Shown: positions 32,363 to 41,637 of the stretch, piece by piece
Position numbering within the stretch: position 1 is the stretch's first letter
Layout of the letters: each line of letters begins with the position of its first letter
Assembly: GCA_032716605.1 (NCBI GenBank)
Contig: CM064517.1
Location: 24,502,015-24,566,014 of the forward strand
Direction: 5' to 3'
DNA: 64,000 bases
From: Paralithodes platypus
Taxonomy: Eukaryota > Arthropoda > Malacostraca > Decapoda > Lithodidae
Notes under the pieces: model-generated
The model's input: only the letters and a program-made list of their open reading frames with translations
What the model was told of the DNA's origin: nothing
Databases searched by the model: none
Program-made: the position numbers and the translations under genes

Positions 32363-32956
32363 GGACATGGGGCCCTTCTTCAGAGGTGCCTTATCTAAAG
32401 GAGATGGAGGAATATCTGCAATAACCCTCAAAGAGGAGGTGGCCAGCGCCGCCGGCACTAGTGCCAGAAGCCGCAGCTACCACCGGGGTAGGACATGATA
32501 GAAGAAAACCCGTTGAAGCTAGGGGTTTGACAACAGAAGTACTAGAGGCCACCAAAGGTCGAGAAACCGGGGGGTCCGAAGAGGCAGGGAGTTGATAATG
32601 TTGCATAACCTTATGCAAGAGCTCACTTAACTGATCAGAGGTCACACACTTACTGTGAGAGTCCCTGGATGAGAGGGATCCTGCCTCAGAATCTTCACTG
32701 TGAGTGACTGGGGAGCCGGAGAGAACCTAACCTCTCCCGGCTCTCCACTCATCTCGGTATTATCCTGTTCCATCACTATCTCAGTATCCGCCGAGGGCCA
32801 CGTTAAATCTGGAACCGATGATGGCAACATTTCTATGCTACCTTCCTCAGTTCTTTCGTGATTGACGTTAAAAAGAGATTGAGAAGGTTCAGATTGACGC
32901 CAGTAACCCCCTGCCACAACGGGCTGGGAGTCTGGAATCACTTGAGAATGCAATTG
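32363..32956 (-). pseudogene. DIRS-3 ORF1 middle part
   Basis: Reads TQLHSQVIPDSQPVVAGGYW, SSVPDLTWPSADTE, then (with a shift near 32645) DQLSELLHKVMQHY and finally LRVIADIPPSPLDKAPLKKG up to the CR1 junction. Collinear with DIRS-1 ORF1 (VSDSQESVGQGLGVWR, SSIPDLSW, NVRVITDVNPPPLDKAPLRK). Confidence 0.75.
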
Positions 32957-35424
32957 TGTCACAACTCAGTGTCGTCAACTTAAATGCTTCTTCTGAAATC
33001 ACTGTGTTGGGTGATTTTAATGTCCATAATGTTGAATGGGTCACTCATTCAGCCAGGACTGATGATTCTGGTCTTGAATGTGAGCTATTTGCAGACTCAT
33101 TTAATCTCACTCAACTAGTCAACCAACCCACCCGTGTACCAGATAATCCTAATCATAATTCCCACCTACTGGACTTATTTTTAACAACCAATTCAGAAAA
33201 TTATGATGTTACAGTGAGGTCCCCGCTTGGATCTTCTGATCACTGTCTTATACAGGCCACCTGTCTATCACCTACCACACCTTCCCACTCTGAACCTGTT
33301 TTGGTGACTAAATGGCATTACGATAGGGCAGACTGGGAGGGTCTTCAAGGTTTCTTTATTGATATTCCCTGGACCTCTTTCTTTTCTAATGATGCACACT
33401 CCACCTTGAGCCACATACAAGATTTTGTAAAGATTGGAATGGAAACTTTTATTCCTCATCAAAAGTACAGTAAAATATATAATTCACCTAAATGGTTTGA
33501 CCATAATTGTGCTAGAGTAACTGAACAAAAAGCAATAGCCTACAATGCATACACAAGATCAAAAACACATGAAGCCTTTAATTACTTTAGAAACATCAGA
33601 AATCATGCCAAAACTGTATTAAACCTAGCTAAATCAAACTTTCTCCACAAGCAGGCAAATAAACTTCTAAATAATCCAAATGATAACAAAATATTTTGGT
33701 CTACTCTTAACTCATTCAAAGCCAACTTCACTACTGCTTCATCCATTCCACCATTAAAATCTCCGACTGGAAATCTTGTAAGTGACCCACGAGGTAAAGC
33801 TTGCGGATATTTTCTCCACCAACTCAACCTTAGATGAAATAAATCAAGATGTTCCTGTACTTACTTTTAATTCGCCTGCAATTCCCTCACTTAAGATCCA
33901 CACCAGACATGTCAAAACTATTTTGCAGAATCTCTCAGTAGATAAGGCTCCTGGTCCAGATGAAATTCCTCCAATAGTACTTAAGAATTGCTCCTTGGTG
34001 CTCGCTCCTGTATTGGCAATTTTTTTCCGTCTGTGTACTCATACCTCATGCTTCCCAGTACCCTGGAAAGAAGCAAACATCCATCCAGTTCCTAAAAAAG
34101 GTGCCTCTTCAGATCCATCAAACTACAGACCAATAGCTATAACTTCCACTCTTGGTAAAGTCTTTGAAATTATATTAAATAATCACATAATTAAACATCT
34201 TGAGAATAATAAATTAATCAGTGATAGGCAATATGGTTTTAGACGATGTCGATCAACTGCAGACATTCTTTGCCTTCTTACGCATCAAATCAACCAAGCT
34301 ACAGACCAACATGGTGAAACACATACAATAGCACTGGATATATCAAAGGCATTTGATAGAGTCTGGCATCAATCCTTATTGTCGAAGATGTCACACTACG
34401 GCCTTGCATCATTAGTTCCACTAATTTCTTCTTATCTTCATAACAGAAAAATATGTGTAATGGTAGATGGCCTTTATTCTCAATTTCACTCAATAAATGC
34501 TGGTGTTCCCCAGGGATCAGTTTTGGCCCCAACTCTGTTCCTCATTCATATCAATGATCTCATATCTACCACTCATAATCCAATACATTCCTACGCAGAT
34601 GACTCAACACTCCACAGTGCCTTCACATTTACCAATTCTTTCACCCAACCCGATCTTATAAATTCAAAAATAAACACTACAATTTCTCTGAACCAGACCT
34701 TTCAAGATTATTGAATGGGGACAAAAGAATCTAGTTTCCTTTAATGCACAGAAATCCAAGTACATTCAATTTTCTAACCGACAGAATCTCACTGACTCCC
34801 ATATATTTTTTAATGATGTTAATATTCCCACTTCCCCTAGTATTGACATTCTCGGTGTAACATTAACTACTAACTTGAGCTGGACACATTATGTTAGAAG
34901 CATTACTAAGAATGCCTCTAAAAAACTGGGACTCCTGTACAGAGTTCGAGAATTCTTCATTGACGAGCAGTTGGCCGTAATATATAAAAGTCATGTGCGT
35001 TCTCAGATGGATTACTGTTCACCTCTGTGGAGTGGAAGTGGAGTGGTTGCATTGAGGCAGTTGGACAAAATTCAAAATAAAGCTATTAGATTAATCAATA
35101 ACCCTGCAATTACACAGGACCTTCCTACATTATCCATATGAAGAAACGTTGCATCCCTTGCATTATTCTACAGATATATTCACAGCAATTGTTCCGAGGA
35201 ACTTGCTTCAATTGTGCCGCCGCCTCCACATCTTTCCCCGTAAAACTAGGGCAGCTGAGAACACCCATGAATTTACATTTCCTCCTCCACAATGCAGAAC
35301 TTCTGCTTATCAAAATTCATTTATCCCTAGAACTACTACTCTTTGGAATTCACTTCCTCGAGTTGCTTTCCACAAACTTACAATCTACAAAAGTTTAAAT
35401 CCAGTTGTTACAAACATTTTATGA
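32957..35424 (+). pseudogene. LINE 2 endonuclease tail and reverse transcriptase
   Basis: Frames 32956-33837, 33782-34714, 34875-35141 and 35149-35424 follow each other. They contain LGDFNVHNVEW, SSDHCLIQA, KAPGPDEIPPIVLKN, NYRPIAITS, LDISKAFDRVWHQ, NAGVPQGSVLAP and SYADDSTLH. A 13-base gap near 33800 compared with LINE 1, an indel near 34700 and a stop at 35141 inactivate it. Confidence 0.82.
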
Positions 35425-35510
35425 ATGGAGGATGCCCCTAGGCACATGGACCTTTTTGTTTTATCTGTGTTTTTCCTTCCTCCGTTCATTGTCTTTAAAA
35501 AAAAAAAAGA
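32957..35510 (+). mobile_element. Jockey-like LINE 2, 5'-truncated, in DIRS-3 ORF1
   Basis: Same family and orientation as LINE 1, 260 bases longer at the 5' end: it includes ITVLGDFNVHNVEW (GDFN motif of the endonuclease). Ends in an A run (35497-35508). It separates the N-terminal part of DIRS-3 ORF1 from the middle part. Confidence 0.85.
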
Positions 35511-36215
35511 CACACTCAAGGATTGTTCATGACTAGGTGTGGATTCCAGTGTATCAGACCCCACTTCTGAATCCCCAAAATCTTGGTGAGGTATATCAGA
35601 GGTAGGGGTAGGGGGCGGTTGCTGAGGGGTGTCCCTCCGGCTGCTGCTGTTTGCTTGACTCGTCGTTCCCCCAGAGTCCTCTCTCCGGCGTTTGGTAGAC
35701 CGGGAAGACTCTGCGGACGAGTGTCTAGATTGTTTGCGCGGGTATCTAGACCTTGACCTCGACTTGCGCCTAGGGGAGGGTGATCATCTCCTCTTGGTAC
35801 GGTCGGAGGGGGGAACCTCGGTGACCTCACTCACACTGCTACTACTCACTACCTCTTTGCTGAGGGCTTTCGACTTGACTTTAGGTCTGACAGATTTAGA
35901 GGAACCGGGTTTCACAAGGGGTGACTTATTAATGAGTTGTTCCCATAGTACTTCATCATCACAGTGAAGTGCCTTATGGGCAGTGTCTTTGGCATAAGAA
36001 TTAAAGGTACTCTTAACTTCCTGTAAGGCCGCCAGGCACGATAAGTCTTTATTTGTTATTAACGCAGTTTTCAATTCAGAGCAAATGGAACAACGTTTAG
36101 ATAACCACAAGCCTCTGGAACAATCCAAACACTTGACGCACTTAATGCAAAGTTTGTGAGCAAAAACTGGCAAAAGAGAGCAGGTAGGAGTAAAGCATAG
36201 TTCAAACCTAGTCAT
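35511..36215 (-). pseudogene. DIRS-3 ORF1 N-terminal part
   Basis: Starts MTRFELCFTPTCSLLPVFAHK with the cysteine cluster CIKCVKC...CSIC, then CDDEVLWEQLINK. A stop at 35784 and a shift lead to an Arg/Ser-rich stretch that reaches the LINE 2 junction. Same domain order as the intact ORF1 of DIRS-1. Confidence 0.75.
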
Positions 36216-36231
36216 GGTGCTAATAAGGGGA

Positions 36232-36243
36232 CCCCCCCCCCCC
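36232..36243. repeat. Poly-C tract upstream of DIRS-3 ORF1
   Basis: C12 located 17 bases 5' of the ORF1 start, matching the position of the C14 run in DIRS-4. Confidence 0.85.
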
Positions 36244-36291
36244 TGCCAGGGATGAACCGCCCAAACCTCCGCCGGAGAAGCAGTCAGGAGC

Positions 36292-36329
36292 CTGGAAAAT
36301 AAGATTTCCAGGAATCAATGCTCATAAGG
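36292..36329 (-). promoter_or_regulatory. Putative 3' splice site upstream of DIRS-3 ORF1
   Basis: Minus strand: CCTTATGAGCATTGATTCC, then TCTTATTTTCCAG, 77 bases before the ORF1 start. Confidence 0.5.
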
Positions 36330-37328
36330 ATAACCTGCGAGGTGTTATACATCCTAACTCGTGTCCGCCGGAAAATTAGCTATAGTGCACCACTAATCTA
36401 ACCTTCCGCCGGACCCGTTTAAGCTGGGTTTAACTACTAACCTGTGACAAGTGTCCCAGGTCCCTTGACCTTTAGTGTCTGATCATCTATAAACAAGTTT
36501 GCAAAACTAATCTTATCACTCTTGTACACTAGACTTGCGGCGCCGCTGGGCGAGAAGATCTAATCGTGTAACTGGGTCAGTTAGGGCGAGTTACTCGGCG
36601 AGCCGAGTTTGCAACCCCTTTAGGAATGCAGTTCCGCCGGGAGAGTGTGGTTCAGCCAAACCACGCCGGGACCTTTTGAATGTTCCTACAACAACTCTGT
36701 GACAGCACTAATAATAATAACCACTCAAAAACAGTACTTCCTTAGCCAACGTAACAGCCAAACTGGGTTGTGCACTATGCATCAACCTAGGCTAAAATAA
36801 GGTGTGAATAATTCCTAAAGCATACACAATGAAAGTTAATAAACCCAATGCTGTCTTTCTCACTAATAAAGTCTAGCAGTGGCATAAAAGGTATCAGGAA
36901 ACTAGGCAGAGCGCAAGCATGCTCGTAGCCTACTGTCTCCCCTTGAACAGATTTCCCTTATATTACGTTAAGTGACTTAGAGGCTCTCTTGGTAAGTCCA
37001 GATCTCTAGTATCTGGTCTTGCCCTGGTGCTCCACAAAGCTCAACAAAATGAGGTAGCAAGCATACAGGTAAGAGTAGGCAAAAGCCCTTCACCTGTATA
37101 CTGCTACACTCGCAAAGGAAAAATATGCACAAGGGTTACAGGCTACCTAGCTTCGTCGATGTTGTACAGGCTCTGACTTGCCACATACATAACTCTGACA
37201 ATGACCAAAGATACCTTCCACTGTCTAGCATTAAATAGTAGGAAAGAACAACTCAATGATTAGAAGCACCCCAATACTATGATACCATTTGACTATGACT
37301 CTAATACTCCCTAAAGCTAGTGCAAACA
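36330..37328 (-). other. DIRS-3 leader, no gene
   Basis: Non-coding with several CCGCCGG words in its first part (36366, 36407, 36634), as in other DIRS leaders. No ITR or tip was found before the Tigger MITE. Confidence 0.5.
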
Positions 37329-37330
37329 TA

Positions 37331-38255
37331 CAGTAAAAGTCCTTTAATCCGACGACCGATGATTCGAATCTCCCAATAGTCCGAATTTTTCAATTTGAGG
37401 CCAAATCCGAATTCACCCGATGGTCCGAATTTCAAGAAGTCCCAAAGTCCCCTTTTCGAGGCATTAGTCCACTCAAATGACACATAATGGAGCACACACA
37501 TATCATATGTTCATGAATTCACTTTAAAAGTTTACCATTGTCATTGTAGCCTATTACCTACTTCAAAACATTCAGATTAATGGTCAAAGGAAGCTACTGA
37601 TATAAACGTAAACAACACATCGTCTGCTAGAGAGTTTGTTTTGCTCTTGAACGCATCCTTGGGACGCTCCGATGCGCTACTGGCTTCCACCGCATTTTCT
37701 GCAAGCGCATTCAGTCTTGAGCTTAAAAACGCACCTATGGACGTTCCGATACGCTACTATTTATAGTTCAGTGATCGGAGCGTCCCAAGGGTGCTTTCAA
37801 GACAACAAGACAAGGGTGCTTTCAATACAATATAATATAACAGAACACGTCACAAAAGGAAAATCACAAAAGGAAAATTACAAGAACCTCTCAGGGAAGT
37901 GCCGTTGTTAAGGCATTACTTCCCGAACCACATCTGATCTGATCTTCAAGAGCAAGACAAACTCGCTAGTAGACGATGCGGACATATGGTGTTTACGTTT
38001 ATATCAGCAGATTCCTTTGACCATTAATCTGAATGTTTTGAAGTAGGTAATAGGCTACAATGACAATGGTAAACTTTTGAAGTGATTTCATGAACATATG
38101 ATATGTGTGTGTGTCATTTGGGTGGCCTAATGCCTCAATGTTTTCGTCAGACCATTAATACACAGGTTCATAGGGGTAAAGTCCGATAATCCGAAAAATC
38201 CACTAATCCGAACGAGGGCCGGTCCGCTGCCCTTCGGATTAACGGAAGTTTACTG
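37331..38255 (+). mobile_element. Tigger-like foldback MITE, copy c (925 bp)
   Basis: TA at 37329-37330 and 38256-38257; same ends and internal inverted repeats as copy a. Confidence 0.88.
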
Positions 38256-38417
38256 TATATGGAGAACTGGTGCTGGTAATACGACTGGCCGACTATGGAA
38301 GTCATATGCAGAACCAGAAGGGATAAGTAATTGAATAAAGATGAGAAGTATGAAAAAGAAGAAGTTCAGAGAGAGAAATAGTAGTACAGGGGGTTAGATG
38401 GGGGGGACAGATTGCAA

Positions 38418-38760
38418 AGGACATGTAGGACCAAGCACGCTGTGCCAAGCTCTGCAGGAGAAACGCGGGCAGGAGCCCCCCCAGCACTAACAAAGGCAGC
38501 AGCATCCAATCACAGACGACTACGTCATGAGGAGCAGACGTCATATGACACGTCAGGCCCGCCGGCCAATCACGAGCGTGGGAAACTCCTCCGAGCGAGG
38601 GAGGCACACGTACATACACACGCACATATTACCACCACGCTGCTCGCTCTCTTTCTCCCTACAACTTCACACAATGCATCTTCTATTCTATCAATGATAT
38701 AAAATGCTTCCAAGTGTCACAGACAAGAATAAAGACCACCACTGATCTGTCTGTGACAAC
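38418..38760 (+). promoter_or_regulatory. LTR-like promoter block with poly(A)-signal hairpin
   Basis: In order: CCAAT at 38506 and 38566, CRE-like ACGTCA words (38522, 38539, 38550), a TATAAAA box (38698-38704) and AATAAA at 38728-38733. The last lies in the loop of a perfect 11-base hairpin (TGTCACAGACA at 38715-38725 with its complement at 38748-38758). A promoter followed within 35 bases by a poly(A) signal is the U3-R layout of an LTR. Possible TG...CA limits are 38416 and about 38760. No internal gag/pol is present, so a solo or truncated LTR is likely. It could instead be a host promoter. Confidence 0.4.
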
Positions 38761-38875
38761 ATGAACTCTATGAAAGAAAGAACATCGTTCTACGATTATT
38801 GTAGCCCATATCACTGCCCTGGCGAGCGCTAGCGATTACGAGTGCATTCTGGCAAGCTGGCCAGCGTAACAAGCC

Positions 38876-40539
38876 TCAACCATATTAAACACTATGCCCC
38901 ATGTCTCCGTACTTACTAGAGAAGCAGTTAGCAACGGGGACATAAGAACTCTGCGACCTATCTCTTCCAGCAACTTTTTGACTAAGGAGACCCTCAGATC
39001 CTGCCGTACTCGTACCGCCTCTAGAAAGGCTACTTGTACGTCACCTAGAGATTGAATTTAATTTTGTAAAATCAACCTGTGAGACAACGTAAGCGCCTTC
39101 TTGGCATGAGTGTCCGTCATCGCTTCGTTAGTCCTACTGAGAGACTGAGCAAATTTGTTTACTGAGCAAGAACTGTGATACTAGTCTGAGTCCTTTCTGT
39201 CTTAGCTTAAAGTCCTTGTCTAGTTGTGCTGGTGGAGGGGTAGAGAAAGGTTCTTGCATTTCCCACAAAGACAATTTAGGTGCATTGAGAAAATCAAGAA
39301 AAGCTTTAGGTACACCCCCTGCCGTGGCTATTGGCAGAGAAAACCAACTATGTGTTTCCTGAGGTATCTGATCTGCAGATTTACTAGTTATAGTTGCAGC
39401 AAATTGTTGTGCCTCTATTTCTCAGTCTAACCATGGTCCTGACCCAATCTCCTCAATTTGCAACACCGGGTTGCCAAACATATCCCTGACTGGAACTGTA
39501 TCCAACTCTGGTGTTAACAAACCCTGAGCCTTAACGTCATTAACCCCATCTAACTTAGACCAGTCAGAAAATAGGCGAGCCGACAAAGGAGGTGTCAATG
39601 CCGGGGAATTTGCATAAACAAAATATTTAGGGTCATACAAATTAGGAAGTGCCTTAATTGTAACATCTAACACATTACCTGATGCATCTTTAGCCCTGAG
39701 TTTCCTACTATTATTCACTTGTATTTGCCACTCCTGCAAAACTGGAAACTCTCCCGAAATTGTCTGCTGAGCAATTGAAGGGTTTTGGGCGGGAATATTA
39801 GTCCACGAGACGTCGGGACCGTAAAGCAACGGCATTGGACCTTTCCTTATGGGAATCTTCTCCAAAGGAGGAGGATTGACGTCAGTAATGACTCTAACAT
39901 TAGAGGTCGACACAGTAGCCGATGAATTAACATTACTAGGTCCAGTGAGATTAACCGGCAAATTTGACTGGGTGATAACTTTAGTAGCTTCTAATGGCCG
40001 TGGTACAGACAACATCGAAGGAGCTTCCGGTATTCTTGCTTCAACCTGTAAAGATAGAACAATTGATTTAACCACATCTGTCAAATCTCCCCTAGTTAGA
40101 TATTGCTTATTAACGTCCACTGAGTCTGTTTCTGACTGACTAGACTCCTGTGAAGATCGTGCATATGGTACCTGCTCACCCACATCTTGCATTTCTTCAC
40201 ATGTTTCCATCAACTCACCGTCTTCTACCGGATTTGTCTGTATCTCAGGTAGTAACTGTCGTTGAGTAAATTCTCTCCACTCTAAGTTTGTACTAGTAGA
40301 TGGAAATTGATCACTGTTTTGAGGTACATAATTAACTTCAGAACCACCAGAGGTTTCTGAAGTTTGACTAGTACTAACATGATCCTGACACCTTACCGGT
40401 TCTCTACGTTGCTCCGTCGACCGTGGTTCAGAATGTTGCTCTGTACTAGCTTTATATAAGCCTGCCTGTTGATTAATTGACTGGCTAATATCATTGTTAA
40501 CGTCTTCTGAGACATTAACCTCCTCCGGGTATTCTCTAT
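38876..40539 (-). pseudogene. DIRS-5 ORF1 C-terminal part
   Basis: From the DIRS-1 junction it reads REYPEEVNVSEDVNNDISQ, then TSNVRVITDVNPPPLEKIPIRKGPMPLLYGPDVSW, GEFPVLQEWQIQVNNSRKLRAKDASG and ARLFSDWSKLDGVNDVKAQGLLTPEL, and a stop right after GPWLD (39422), where the sister copies have Trp. It continues as EIEAQQFAATITSKSADQIPQETHSWFSLPIATAGGVP and VEDLQVAFLEAVRVRQDLRVSLVKKL-like sequence to about 38876. The right-hand portion of the same gene is at 51166-52060. A short open run extends artificially into the DIRS-1 tip. Confidence 0.8.
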
Positions 40540-40604
40540 TATAGGTTTGACTCCTGTAAGGAGATAAAGAAAACCTAATATTTAGTAGTGGCCCCGTAAT
40601 CATT

Positions 40605-40893
40605 GACGAACATGCCTATTACATAAGGCATCCTCTTCAAACACTAATCCGCCGTAGTTTTGAATCTACCGCGCAGAGCATTTAAAAACTGAGGAGCCTT
40701 CATCATGAGCGCACGCGACCTCACTCATGGCTTCAGTCATTATGAATTGGGTTCTCACTACGAAAAAACTTTGTAAAAAATAAAAACAAAAAGAAAATAA
40801 GAATAACTATCCAATAAGCTTTCCATCATATCGTGGATGTACTTGTGTGGATTTCTGACCAGACGCTGATTCAGGCGTCATTCTTCCTTCACT
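40605..40893. repeat. 3' inverted terminal repeat of DIRS-1
   Basis: Its complement is at 50849-51136, with matches throughout (e.g. 'aaggcatcctcttcaaacactaa', 'ctgaggagccttcatcatgag', 'gacgctgattcaggcgtcattc'). The tips outside it differ between the two ends, as in DIRS-1 of Dictyostelium. Confidence 0.88.
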
Positions 40894-40963
40894 GACATAT
40901 CAAGTAAACCAAAATCCTTAATACATCAACGAATGGGAAGGGGACGGTCGGGAGGGCCCCAGT

Positions 40964-41069
40964 CGTCAATGATTACGGGGCCACTACTAAATATTAGGTT
41001 TTCTTTATCTCCTTACAGGAGTCAAACCTATAATTTATTAGTGGCCCCTCCATCATTGACGAACATGCC
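40964..41069. repeat. ICR of DIRS-1
   Basis: Left part (40964-41033) is the exact complement of the 3' tip and its neighbour (40540-40610). Right part (41034-41069) is the complement of the 5' tip (51131-51165). The two tips are thus represented head to tail, i.e. as the joint of a circle. The whole can fold into a hairpin of about 100 bases. Confidence 0.9.
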
Positions 41070-41583
41070 TGATTTCTAAGACTGGAGGGGGACATTCGTA
41101 ATCATATCATAACTCTAGAAAAGCAGATAATAAAAACAACCACATAGTATTCTTACTTTGAAAATATATTTAATTAACGGCGTAGCCGAACAAATACAAG
41201 AAAAAGGGGGTTCAGGCAGGTGCGTGCTTCAAAGAAGCCTGCCTGACAAAAAATTGGTAACCCTGAAGATTCTGAACACAGATCTGTAGTTACAAAGGCA
41301 CCCCACTCAACGAGTGGTGACAAAAAATAACAAGTTATAAGTTTACATGTGCACATAATAAACCCCAACATAAACTTGGAGATAAATTGCAAAGGAACTC
41401 CAATAATCTAAAACTAAATTGCTTTCGCAGCTAAACTACTCTAACAACACCGTTGTTTTGTACTTAACATTGTACTAGCACAATTTCTCACTGAGAAATT
41501 TTCATAACACATTTTAACCTTAAATTGTATCACAGCTCTCATACTCCGGCGGGGTCTAGGGTGTCCTGTGTCAACTGACTGCA

Positions 41584-41599
41584 CCCCCCCCCCCCCCCC
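41584..41599. repeat. Poly-C tract downstream of DIRS-1 recombinase
   Basis: C16, 39 bases from the recombinase stop; DIRS-2 has C9 at the same place. Confidence 0.9.
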
Positions 41600-41637
41600 T
41601 TTCCCATGAAAGTAAACAAAAGTGACTGCAGGGCCGC

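Larger units (their letters stand above)
19285..37328 (-). mobile_element. DIRS-3: DIRS retrotransposon split by three LINEs
   Basis: 3' tip TATAGGTTTGATTCCC at 19285, ITR, ICR (19697-19800), recombinase (from 20289), RT/RNase H (about 21290-25530), ORF1 (25533-36215), splice-like block (36292-36329) and leader to about 37328. Inserted into it are Jockey-like LINE 1 (22219-24577), a CR1 LINE (26761-32362) and Jockey-like LINE 2 (32957-35510). Removing them leaves one collinear DIRS. No 5' ITR was found, so the 5' end seems truncated near the Tigger MITE at 37331. Protein-level similarity to DIRS-1/2 is clear but much lower than between those two. Confidence 0.8.
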
